From: Phormidesmis sp963710175
GTDB lineage: Bacteria > Cyanobacteriota > Cyanobacteriia > Phormidesmidales > Phormidesmidaceae
Length of the DNA: 64,000 nt
Direction of reading: 5' to 3'
NCBI GenBank assembly: GCA_963710175.1
Contig: CAVPZC010000002.1
Location: forward strand, 434,001-498,000
Below the pieces are notes generated by a model, which saw only the letters and a program-made list of their open reading frames with translations, searched no databases and was not told the DNA's origin. Within the stretch, counting starts at the first letter, position 1; every line of letters begins with the position of its first letter. Below, in pieces: positions 40,844-49,505 of the stretch. Position numbers and translations under genes: made by a program.

Positions 40844-41956
40844 ATGGATGTAAAAGCAGCAGTTGCCTTCGAAGCCGGTAAGCCTTTGAGCATTGAAACT
40901 GTTCAGCTAGAAGGCCCAAAAGCGGGCGAAGTTCTGGTAGAAATCAAGGCCACGGGAATTTGCCATACCGACGCCTATACGCTTTCAGGCAAGGATTCAG
41001 AAGGACTTTTCCCTTCCATTCTCGGCCACGAAGGGGCAGGCATCGTGGTAGACGTGGGGCCAGAAGTCAAAAGCCTTAGGCCCGGTGACCATGTGATTCC
41101 GCTGTATACAGCAGAGTGCCGAGAATGTGCCTACTGCCTCAGCCAAAAGACCAATCTGTGTCAGGCGGTTCGCAGCACCCAGGGCAAAGGCGTCATGCCC
41201 GACGGCACCAGTCGCTTTTCATTTGAAGGGAAGCCGCTCTATCACTACATGGGCACATCTACCTTCGCGAATTACACTGTGCTGCCCGAGATTTCGCTGG
41301 CGAAAATTCGCTCAGATGCGCCTTTTGACAAGGTCTGCTACATCGGCTGCGGTGTGACGACTGGGATCGGCGCGGTGCTATTTACTGCCAAAGTAGAGCC
41401 GGGGTCAACCGTTGTGGTATTCGGCTTAGGTGGTATTGGTCTGAATGTGATCCAGGGCGCACGGATGGTTGGCGCTGACCGGATTGTCGGCATAGACTTA
41501 AATCCGGCCAGGCGCGAGATGGCAGAGAAATTTGGCATGACAGATTTTGTCAATCCACAAGAGATCGAAGGCGATCTAGTTAGCCATCTGGTAGAGCTGA
41601 CAGGCGGCGGGGCGGACTACTCGTTTGAATGTATTGGCAATGTGAATGTGATGCGACAGGCGCTGGAGTGCTGTCACAAGGGTTGGGGCGTCTGCACCAT
41701 CATCGGCGTGGCAGAAGCCGGTAAAGAAATCAGCACGCGGCCTTTTCAGCTTGTGACCGGGCGGGTATGGCAGGGCAGTGCCTTTGGCGGAGCGAGAGGC
41801 CGGACGGATGTACCGAAGATTGTGGACTGGTACATGGATAGCAAGATCAACATCGACGATCTGATTACGCATACGATGCCGCTGGAGAAGATCAACGATG
41901 CATTTGACTTAATGCATCGCGGCGAGTCGATTCGCAGCGTCGTTCTGTATGATTAG
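40844..41956 (+). CDS. frmA: S-(hydroxymethyl)glutathione dehydrogenase / class III alcohol dehydrogenase
   Basis: This 370-residue zinc- and NAD-dependent enzyme oxidises the glutathione adduct of formaldehyde to S-formylglutathione. Catalytic zinc ligands are in GICHTDAYT and GHEGAG. The structural zinc lobe is ECRECAYCLSQKTNLC and the nucleotide fold is VFGLGGIGLNVIQGA. The segment CYIGCGVTTGIGAV is characteristic of class III ADH. It heads a two-gene unit with frmB. Confidence 0.96.
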   Translation: MDVKAAVAFEAGKPLSIETVQLEGPKAGEVLVEIKATGICHTDAYTLSGKDSEGLFPSILGHEGAGIVVDVGPEVKSLRPGDHVIPLYTAECRECAYCLSQKTNLCQAVRSTQGKGVMPDGTSRFSFEGKPLYHYMGTSTFANYTVLPEISLAKIRSDAPFDKVCYIGCGVTTGIGAVLFTAKVEPGSTVVVFGLGGIGLNVIQGARMVGADRIVGIDLNPARREMAEKFGMTDFVNPQEIEGDLVSHLVELTGGGADYSFECIGNVNVMRQALECCHKGWGVCTIIGVAEAGKEISTRPFQLVTGRVWQGSAFGGARGRTDVPKIVDWYMDSKINIDDLITHTMPLEKINDAFDLMHRGESIRSVVLYD

Positions 41957-42821
41957 GGAGGCTACAGGTTTACAAGGTTTGCAAGAAAAATCACAAGTAA
42001 AAAGCTTTGGCGGCACCACCCGGTTTTACAGCCATCGCTCTGAAGTGTGCGGCTGTGAAATGAACTTTGCGGTGTACGTACCACCTCAGGCGAAGAATGG
42101 CCCCGTACCCGTGCTCTATTACCTGTCGGGGCTGACCTGCACTGAGAAAAACTTTATTGAGAAGGCAGGGGCACAGCGCTATGCGGCAGAGCATGGGCTG
42201 ATGCTGGTCGCGCCCGACACGAGTCCGCGCGGGGTGAATATTCCGGGCGAAGATGATGACTGGGACTTTGGCACGGGGGCGGGATTTTATGTGAATGCGA
42301 CCGAAGCGCCCTGGGCGAAGCACTACAGAATGTATGACTATGTGGCCGAGGAGCTGCCAGGGCTGATTAAGCAGACGTTTTCTGTAAAGGATCGCGCTGG
42401 CATTTTTGGTCATTCGATGGGCGGTCACGGCGCACTTATTTGTGGGCTGAAAAATCCGGATAAGTACGCTTCGGCTTCTGCTTTTGCGCCGATCGCTGCG
42501 CCTTCTCAATGTGCCTGGGGCCAAAAAGCCTTCACTGGCTATCTGGGAGCCGACAAAGAACAGTGGGCCGCTTACGATGCGACTGAACTCGTCAAGGCAA
42601 GTGACGGTAACTTAAGTCCGATTCTAATAGACCAGGGTGGGGCCGATTCGTTTTTAGCGCAGGGTCAGCTTTTGCCTGAGGTTTTTGCCGCTGCGTGCGA
42701 GCAAGTGGGTCAGCCACTTACGCTCCGGCAGCAGCCCGGTTATGATCATAGCTACTATTTTATTGCGACGTTCATGGGCGATCACATTCGCCATCATGCA
42801 GCGGTGCTGTGCGCGGACTGA
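41949..42821 (+). CDS. frmB: S-formylglutathione hydrolase
   Basis: This 290-residue serine esterase hydrolyses S-formylglutathione to formate and glutathione, the step after FrmA. The nucleophile is Ser156 in GHSMGGHGA. Asp and His come from GGADSFL and GYDHSYYF, and the FWSRGV-like segment reads TSPRGVNIPGEDDDWDFG. ATG at 41949 overlaps the frmA stop by 8 bp. AGGGAGG at 41954-41960 might instead serve a later TTG at 41979. Either way the pair is translationally linked. Confidence 0.95.
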   Translation: MIREATGLQGLQEKSQVKSFGGTTRFYSHRSEVCGCEMNFAVYVPPQAKNGPVPVLYYLSGLTCTEKNFIEKAGAQRYAAEHGLMLVAPDTSPRGVNIPGEDDDWDFGTGAGFYVNATEAPWAKHYRMYDYVAEELPGLIKQTFSVKDRAGIFGHSMGGHGALICGLKNPDKYASASAFAPIAAPSQCAWGQKAFTGYLGADKEQWAAYDATELVKASDGNLSPILIDQGGADSFLAQGQLLPEVFAAACEQVGQPLTLRQQPGYDHSYYFIATFMGDHIRHHAAVLCAD

Positions 42822-42843
42822 TGTTGTTATCTAGAAGGAAACT

Positions 42844-43140
42844 GTGTCAGAAATTCAAAGCGACAAAGACTATCTTCATCCTCAGTACAGAAAAGACCGA
42901 GAGACACTAGATACCGCTATGGCAGGGAATGCCAGCAGCTTAAACATGGCAGAGGTCGCCCGGCTGCGCATCCGCTATGACGGCTTTCAAGGGGCGCGCG
43001 ATATCCAGCGCGATTTGGACGCAGCGCTAAAGAAATGGAATCTTACAGAAGCGGAGCTATTTGCTAAGACCCAGGAAATTCATAAAACAGAAACGGTCTT
43101 CACGCCCACTTGGATTAAGAAAGGTGAGGACTGGAGCTGA
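42844..43140 (+). CDS. DUF3288 family protein
   Basis: This 98-residue cyanobacterial protein has LHPQYRKDRETLD near the start and MAEVARLRIRYDGFQGARDI followed by LTEAELFAKTQ, matching DUF3288. It starts with GTG preceded by AAGGAAA. It lies 22 bp after frmB and may be the third gene of that unit. Function unknown. Confidence 0.85.
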   Translation: MSEIQSDKDYLHPQYRKDRETLDTAMAGNASSLNMAEVARLRIRYDGFQGARDIQRDLDAALKKWNLTEAELFAKTQEIHKTETVFTPTWIKKGEDWS

Positions 43141-43162
43141 GGAGCTGTAAAAAATTAGCCTC

Positions 43163-43239
43163 ATGGTTTGGTTTCACAGTCGCTGAAGTTGGGCAGTTAC
43201 GACCTTTCAGAATTGTGAGCTTATTAATTTACAAGCCCT
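43163..43239 (+). repeat. 77-bp dispersed repeat, copy 1
   Basis: This 77-bp segment starts ATGGTTTGGTTTCACAGTCG and ends AAGCCCT. The inverted counterpart at 63516-63592 differs at five positions by my alignment. It lies between the DUF3288 gene and a methyltransferase remnant. Confidence 0.85.
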
Positions 43240-43277
43240 AACATTCGTCAGGCTATGCCACATACCGGTCACATACC

Positions 43278-43499
43278 GGTCGACTGCTGACTGTTGTAAT
43301 GCTGATTCCACCGGGCGACACTCCTCACTTTGGCAAACTGCTGGATGTCACCATGCTCTCGATTTTTTCAGGGGGACGGGAAAGAACTGAGGATGAGTAC
43401 GCTCAGCTCCTGCTACAAGCGGGCTTCAGTGTGCAGCGCACGGTGCCCACGTCAGGACTGGTGAGCGTGATTGAAGCGGTGCCAGCGGCGGGCAGTTAG
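43278..43499 (+). pseudogene. C-terminal remnant of an O-methyltransferase
   Basis: The frame reads GRLLTVVMLIPPGD, then PHFGKLLDVTMLSIFSGGRE and RTEDEYAQLLLQAGF. This is the conserved end of class II SAM-dependent O-methyltransferases (hydroxyneurosporene / acetylserotonin methyltransferase type, normally about 340 residues). Only the last 70 or so residues remain. Two 11-bp direct repeats (CACATACCGGT at 43259 and 43270) mark the broken edge. Confidence 0.8.
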
Positions 43500-43506
43500 G
43501 ACTAGC

Positions 43507-46500
43507 TCAGGTACTCGCTTGAGAGTGAACCGGCAGCTCGATCACGAACGCTGTACCCTGACTGGGTGTAGAGTGGCAGTAGAGTCTGCCGCCGTGCTTT
43601 TCGGTCACGATCTGATAGCTGATTGAGAGCCCTAGACCGGTTCCTTTCCCAACCGGTTTGGTCGTGAAAAAGGGATCGAAGATGCGCGATCGCACCACCT
43701 CTGGAATGCCTTTGCCGCTGTCAACAATGCGAATCGCTATCCACCCTGCTTTGAGTGTTTCGGTTTCTATGCGAATGGTATTTTGTGCGGTCGGATGCTC
43801 TATGAGTGCGTCGATGGCATTGCTCAATAGATTCATTAAAACCTGATTGAGCTGCCCCGGGTAGCATTCAACCGGTGGCAGGTCACCGTAATTGCGCACA
43901 ACAGAGATGGCTGGATGCTCCGTCGCTGCTTTAAGGCGGTGCTGCAAAATCACCAGCGTACTCTCAATGCCGTCATGGACATTCACCTCTTTAAGATCGG
44001 CTTCATCTAGCCGGGAGAAGTTGCGCAGCGAGAGGACGATTTCTTTGATGCGATCGCTCCCATGCCGCAAAGACTTCAGCAGGTTTTGCGCATCTTCTGT
44101 TAGAAAGTCTAGATCTATTTCTTCCAGTAGAGCCTGTAGCGATTGAGACGGCTGAGGCTGTTCGTGCTGGTAGGCATCGATCAACTTCAACAGGTCTTGA
44201 GTGTATTGGTATAGATGCTGAATGTTGCCGTGAATAAAGTTGACCGGATTATTAATTTCGTGGGCAATGCCGGCAACGAGCTGCCCTAAAGATGACATCT
44301 TCTCAGTCTGAATGATTTGTGCCTGGGCTGCTTTAAGCTTTTTCAGGGTTTCTTTAAGGTCTTTGACTTTGTGTTTGAGCGCCTGAGTTTTCTGAGCGAC
44401 CTCAGCTTCTAAGCTTTGCGAATAGTTTTCGGTCTGCTGGTACAGCCGGGCGTTTTCGATTGAGATAGCAGCCTGGCTGGTGAGAAGCTGCAAAATTTCG
44501 ATGCGATCGCGCGTAAAAGCGCCCTCGATCAGATTGTTCTCCAGATACAGAACACCTACTAGCTTGCCCTGACGGCTCACCGGGGTGCAGAGCGCTGACT
44601 TAGGCTGGCAGCGACTGACATAGCGATCGCTTTCAAACTGCGGGGCCACGCCCAGATTCTCAAAAACAGCCGTCTTATGGCTTCGCGCGACCGAATAAAT
44701 CAAACTCTGAGGAATGTTATTAGACTGCTCCACTGGCGTATCTACTGTGGTTACGTGAGCTTTATCCGCTTGAGCGACTACCTTCCATCGGTCGGCCTGG
44801 CGAAGGATAAGATAGCCGTTTTGAGCGCCAGCACTGGCGATGACAGTCTGCATCAGGGTTGCCAGCAGCTTTTCTAGCTCAATCTCCTGTGAAATCGCCT
44901 GCGCGGCTTTTGTGATAGTTAGGAAATCCAGGTGTAGATGGCCGCTGCTAGCACTATTGACGGTATTTGTCAGGGTGGGGAAGGTCGTAGCCTGAGCGGG
45001 GGTAACGACAGCGGCTGACTGAGAAATAGCGGCTAGTAGCTGCGGATAGCGCTGTTCTAGATCGGCAACTTTAGCCTGTGCCTCCCAGCGGACATAGCAG
45101 ACGTAAGCGGCCTGCATATAGGCCGCCGCTATTTTCTCTTTATCCCAGGCTAAGAAAAATTTGGCGCACAGCTCGTTGGCCAAGGCTTCTTCCTGGATGT
45201 AGCGGTTGGCTCTAGCACCTGCGATCGCCCTATCGTACAGCTCAATAGCCTCAGCCCTTTGCCCTAATACCCGACATTTCTCAGCGGCTACCAGGTCAGC
45301 CTTGTGCTGGTAGTTCATCGGCGCGTGGTGGGCCCAATGCTGTACTAATTGCGCCTGATTCTGCTCTACTCGGGACAAAACCATCGAGAGATCTTCTGTT
45401 TGTAAATCTGTTGCGGCCAGGGCTGTGAGAGAGTCATAGAAATAGAAGACCGATTCACCCACCATGCCAGCGGCTGTAATCAGGTAGTGCCGGGCTGCGA
45501 TCGCCTGACTCTGAGCTGATTCTAAATCTCCAAACAGATAGTCCAGCATGAGCTGATAGAGCGAGAGGTAAAACAGACCTAGCGAGTCATCGGCAGCAGT
45601 TAGCTGAGGTGAAAACTCCGCTGCTTGAAGCACTTCTTCAGAGGAGCCAGAGGGCGGTTCTACCGCGAGTAGGCTGGATATGTATTGCCAGCAGATCTGG
45701 CAGTAGGTAGCGGTCGTCAACTGACTCAACTTCGTTAGCGTGTCGCCGTAGGCCCGTACTTCCGGCTCCAGGCTAGAAAGCGGCTGACCATACCAAAAAG
45801 CATTAAAGCAAGCGTTTTTAGCGTTGTACCCGACATATTCTAGATTCCCGACTTCCAGGGCGACTACATAGCCTTCTTTGAGCAGCGGCAGCGTTTCTCG
45901 GATATGGGATCTGCGGTGAAAAATGAACGTTCCCACGACCATAGATACCTCTGCTTTGAATGCCTTGGCATCTAGCTTAGAAATAACCTGAAGAGCCAGC
46001 TGGCCGAACTTTGTGCCTGTCTCAATGTCTTGAAAAAGATTACAGGCAATGATGCCATAGCAAGCATAGGCATAGGCCGAAGCAGGCGTATTCCCATACT
46101 GAACTGAGAGCTTGACAGAGAGGGCGACCAGCAGCGGGAATAGAGGAGAGCCCAAGATATAAGCGGCTGGCAAGACACTATTGGCAAGCTGAACAATCGC
46201 AACCTTCTCCTTATCTGTCATGACTGGCAGGTCGGCCAGGGTTTCAACGTCGCGATCGCCTATCAACTGACCAATCTCTAGCATGGCCTGCTGAATATCT
46301 TTTTCTGTCGGCGCTGGCGGAAAGGTGATGCCCATCTGCTGCAAGATCTGAAGGGCGGTGTCAATGGCTGCGGTTGGTTTGTTTTGAAAAGTGCTGGCCT
46401 GGACTTTGATGCGATAGACGCTTGCCTTTTCGAGCGGAGAGCGGGCGTGTTCGACAACTTGTTCAATAAATTCGTCCAACGCTGCAAAATCGCCGCACAG

Positions 46501-48957
46501 TGAGGCGATTTCGGCAGCTATCGTGTACAGCGCCAAGCTAGTTTTGTACTGCTGCTGCCAGGCATCTTCACCGAGTAGCGATCGCCCAACACTGGCATAC
46601 TCACTGGCTGACTGGTAGGCGGCTGCATTTTTCGCTTTCTGGCAGGCAATCAGGTTGAGCTGAGCTAAATCATACCGTTCCTTTGGGTCAGCAATGAGCG
46701 TAGTTCCCTGATTGAGCTGATTGACAATTTCAAATATGTTCTCCTCTCTCAAGGCTGACGGTATTTTTTGGAGCAACCGCTGGCCGATACGGTAGTGAGT
46801 CTTTTGTCTTTGATCGGACGGAATCAGAGAATAGGCTGCCTGCTGTACCCTGTCATGTAGAAACTTATAGGGCACCGCAACCTCTGGCAGCAAACTCTCT
46901 GTATGGCCAGATTGGAAAAACTTGTAGTTTTCGGAGATAGAGAGAATTAAGCCTTCCTGCAAAGCTGCCCATAGCGCTCTAGCCGTCTCCGTTTGTGACT
47001 GCTGCGAAATCGCCGCTAACGTACTGAGATCGAACTGCGCGCCGATGCAGGCAGCGAGCTTAAGGACTGTCTGTGTCTCTGCCGGCAGCTTTTGCAGTCG
47101 AGCCGCCATGAATTCGACAACATCGCCTGTGAGGGCGAGCGATTTGATCTGAGCGATATCGCACTGCCAGGCACCGACTGTGTAGTCAAAGGTAATATGG
47201 CCGTCACGATGCAGCCCTTGCAGAAACTGCTTCGTAAAAAACGGATTGCCCTTTGTTCTTTGATATACCCACTCGGTGAGCGGTTGAGCGGTCTCGGTTT
47301 GGCAGCCCAAGGTCTCAGCGACGAGCTGGTTGATCTGGTCTTGAGACAGCGGCTGTAGCGTAATCGTGTGAATAGAGGTACCTGCCTCTGCCAATTCATC
47401 TACAGCGATGGTAAAAGGATGCGTTGGTGAGACTTCGTTGTCTCGGTAAGCGCCTATCAACAGCAAATGGTCTTGGTTGGTCAGCAGCAGCTTGATCAGC
47501 TGTAGTGAATCTGAGTCTGCCCACTGCAAATCGTCTAAAAATATCACCAGCGGATGCTCGGCGGTTGCAAAAACAGCCATAAACTTTTGCAGCAGTAACC
47601 TGAATCGATTTTGCACAGCTGCGCCTGAGAGCAATGCTGCCGGGGGCTGCTGGCCAATTATCTCCTCTAGTTCAGGAATGATGTCAATCAGCACCTGACC
47701 GCTTTCACCTACCGCGTCCAAAATCTGGGCGCGCCATTCGGCCAGTTTTGTATCCGATTTGGTCAAGAGCTGACCGCTCAAATCTTGTAGCGCCTGCACA
47801 AAGGCGGAGAGGGGCAGATTGCGGTTGAACTGGTCAAACTTGCCTTTGATCAGGTAGCCGCGCTGGCGCGCAATCGGCTTGTGAACTTCATTGACGACAG
47901 CCGTTTTGCCAATGCCTGAAAAGCCTGCTACCAGGAGCATTTCTGAACTGCGGCCAGCGTCCGGGGCGGGCGCGGAGGCGACCCGCATTGCCGCATCCAG
48001 CAGGGTTTGAACCGCTGCTTCCCGCCCGTATAGTTTTTCGGGCGTTGAGAATCGATCAGAGCGATCGCGCTCACCCAACTCAAACTCAGCAATTGTCTTT
48101 GCCTGCTGCCATTGAGCAAGACACTGCGCTAAGTCATGCTTAAGGCCACGGGCACTCTGATAGCGATCCTCAGCATTTTTTGCCATCAGTTTTAAGACAA
48201 TGGCTGAGACCACCGAGGGAATGCCCGGCTCAATTTGGTCAGGCGGCACAGGAGACTGCGCAATATGGCAGTGCACCAGCTCCATCGGATCTTCGGATTG
48301 GAAGGGCAATCTGCCGGTCAACAGTTCGTACAGCGTCACCCCTAGCCCATAGAAGTCGGTGCGGTAGTCAATGGATCGATTCATTCGCCCGGTTTGTTCG
48401 GGAGCAAGATACGCCAGGGTGCCGGTCAATCCGTTGGGATCTTTCACCTCTGAGGTCTCCTGGGTCAGCACCGAGGCAATGCTGAAGTCGATCAGCTTAA
48501 TCTGCTGGCTGTCTGGCTCGATCAGAATGTTGGCCGGTTTGATGTCTTTGTGCACTACCCGATGCTGGCAGAGGTTGTGCAAAATGTCTGCTATTTGAAG
48601 GGCGATCGCCAGCGTTTCAGCAACCGGCAGTGCCCGCCCTTGTACGTACTGCTGTAAGGACAGGCTGCTAAAGTCTTCCATCACCAGCGCGTAGCTATTT
48701 TGCCAGGGTTCCAGGCTCAGCGAGCGAACGATTCCGGGAACGGGCAGGTCTTTGGTGATGGCGTACTGATTGCGGAACTGTACCAGGCTGCTAAAGCTTG
48801 AGTACGCTGGCTGCAATACCTTGATCACAACTGACTGCTGCTGCCCTGCTGGCACTGCCCGATAGACGGCTGTCCGTTTGCCTACATAGAGCTGCTCTAT
48901 GAGCGTGTAGTCCCGGATATGAGGAAAGGGGTTGGGGGCGATCGCAGTAGGTGTCAT
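43507..48957 (-). CDS. Hybrid serine/threonine kinase - AAA ATPase - GAF - histidine kinase
   Basis: This is an 1816-residue multi-signal protein. Residues about 15-275 are a Hanks-type kinase with IKVL, catalytic HKDIKPANIL and DFS in place of DFG. About 305-560 is an AAA/STAND-type ATPase with Walker A GFSGIGKT and Walker B IFLDDLQW. A long helical TPR-like region follows, then a GAF domain (near 1340-1500), a coiled coil (SQSLEAEVAQKTQALKHKVK), HisKA with GIAHEINNPVNFIHGN, and HATPase with GTGLGLSIS. It is the largest gene in the window. This architecture is known in cyanobacteria; ligands and partners are not deducible. Confidence 0.93.
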   Translation of the reverse strand: MTPTAIAPNPFPHIRDYTLIEQLYVGKRTAVYRAVPAGQQQSVVIKVLQPAYSSFSSLVQFRNQYAITKDLPVPGIVRSLSLEPWQNSYALVMEDFSSLSLQQYVQGRALPVAETLAIALQIADILHNLCQHRVVHKDIKPANILIEPDSQQIKLIDFSIASVLTQETSEVKDPNGLTGTLAYLAPEQTGRMNRSIDYRTDFYGLGVTLYELLTGRLPFQSEDPMELVHCHIAQSPVPPDQIEPGIPSVVSAIVLKLMAKNAEDRYQSARGLKHDLAQCLAQWQQAKTIAEFELGERDRSDRFSTPEKLYGREAAVQTLLDAAMRVASAPAPDAGRSSEMLLVAGFSGIGKTAVVNEVHKPIARQRGYLIKGKFDQFNRNLPLSAFVQALQDLSGQLLTKSDTKLAEWRAQILDAVGESGQVLIDIIPELEEIIGQQPPAALLSGAAVQNRFRLLLQKFMAVFATAEHPLVIFLDDLQWADSDSLQLIKLLLTNQDHLLLIGAYRDNEVSPTHPFTIAVDELAEAGTSIHTITLQPLSQDQINQLVAETLGCQTETAQPLTEWVYQRTKGNPFFTKQFLQGLHRDGHITFDYTVGAWQCDIAQIKSLALTGDVVEFMAARLQKLPAETQTVLKLAACIGAQFDLSTLAAISQQSQTETARALWAALQEGLILSISENYKFFQSGHTESLLPEVAVPYKFLHDRVQQAAYSLIPSDQRQKTHYRIGQRLLQKIPSALREENIFEIVNQLNQGTTLIADPKERYDLAQLNLIACQKAKNAAAYQSASEYASVGRSLLGEDAWQQQYKTSLALYTIAAEIASLCGDFAALDEFIEQVVEHARSPLEKASVYRIKVQASTFQNKPTAAIDTALQILQQMGITFPPAPTEKDIQQAMLEIGQLIGDRDVETLADLPVMTDKEKVAIVQLANSVLPAAYILGSPLFPLLVALSVKLSVQYGNTPASAYAYACYGIIACNLFQDIETGTKFGQLALQVISKLDAKAFKAEVSMVVGTFIFHRRSHIRETLPLLKEGYVVALEVGNLEYVGYNAKNACFNAFWYGQPLSSLEPEVRAYGDTLTKLSQLTTATYCQICWQYISSLLAVEPPSGSSEEVLQAAEFSPQLTAADDSLGLFYLSLYQLMLDYLFGDLESAQSQAIAARHYLITAAGMVGESVFYFYDSLTALAATDLQTEDLSMVLSRVEQNQAQLVQHWAHHAPMNYQHKADLVAAEKCRVLGQRAEAIELYDRAIAGARANRYIQEEALANELCAKFFLAWDKEKIAAAYMQAAYVCYVRWEAQAKVADLEQRYPQLLAAISQSAAVVTPAQATTFPTLTNTVNSASSGHLHLDFLTITKAAQAISQEIELEKLLATLMQTVIASAGAQNGYLILRQADRWKVVAQADKAHVTTVDTPVEQSNNIPQSLIYSVARSHKTAVFENLGVAPQFESDRYVSRCQPKSALCTPVSRQGKLVGVLYLENNLIEGAFTRDRIEILQLLTSQAAISIENARLYQQTENYSQSLEAEVAQKTQALKHKVKDLKETLKKLKAAQAQIIQTEKMSSLGQLVAGIAHEINNPVNFIHGNIQHLYQYTQDLLKLIDAYQHEQPQPSQSLQALLEEIDLDFLTEDAQNLLKSLRHGSDRIKEIVLSLRNFSRLDEADLKEVNVHDGIESTLVILQHRLKAATEHPAISVVRNYGDLPPVECYPGQLNQVLMNLLSNAIDALIEHPTAQNTIRIETETLKAGWIAIRIVDSGKGIPEVVRSRIFDPFFTTKPVGKGTGLGLSISYQIVTEKHGGRLYCHSTPSQGTAFVIELPVHSQAST

Positions 48958-49114
48958 GCTCTAGCCGCAAATTCAATAAAAAACTATCTGTAGAGTGCCC
49001 CGTACGTTCAAAAATTCATAAAGTCAACGTGATCACACTTTGACATGTAAAGATCCTTTGCTTTTCTGGGCGTAACATGCTTTTCGATGCTGTAGAAAGC
49101 AGCGTAAAGACTAT

Positions 49115-49184
49115 TCTGCGGTAGTTCAGCGGTAGAACGCTCGGCTTAGACTGAGAAGGCGCTGATCCGAATCCAGCCCCCAGA
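49115..49184 (+). pseudogene. Degenerate tRNA (tRNA-Asn-like)
   Basis: About 70 nt fold as a cloverleaf. Acceptor TCTGCGG pairs with CCCCAGA apart from one C-C mismatch, and the D-arm GTTC/GAAC is perfect. The anticodon stem is CTCGG/CTGAG, but the loop CTTAGA has only six bases. The T-arm GCTGA/CCAGC has a mismatch and TCC replaces the invariant TTC. Overall it resembles tRNA-Asn with the anticodon destroyed. It is most likely a pseudogene. Confidence 0.65.
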
Positions 49185-49505
49185 TTGACATTTATTTCAG
49201 TGGGAAGAGATATGGCGAAGCGAGGGCAGATGGTGTTTTTTCTGGCTTTGCTGATTGGAACGGACGTAAGCCAAAACCCAGCTTTCTCTGCGGCATGCTA
49301 GGGTAGCATGAACCACGGGTTTAGCCTCTGAATTTATCTAACGTTCTTTAAGTTTAATTGGCTTGCGGATGCAAATTTCGCTGTCTGGTTTGTTTCTGTC
49401 GGGATAACGGGTAATCGCTTTTTAAGTGGCCTACTGCTGCCTATCTCGTTCTACAAATAGTTTACCGTTCAGTTTCATAACTCCTTATACAAACAGGCAA
49501 TTTTT

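Noticed and set aside
43163..43239. The 77-bp repeat as an integron attC site
   Set aside because: The R'/R'' core pairs (GTTRRRY with RYYYAAC) and the two-step fold-back are not present; weak internal pairing is not conserved in the second copy.
49115..49184. A suppressor tRNA reading stop codons
   Set aside because: The loop is one base short, so the anticodon is ambiguous; UAG in the loop would read CUA, not a stop codon.
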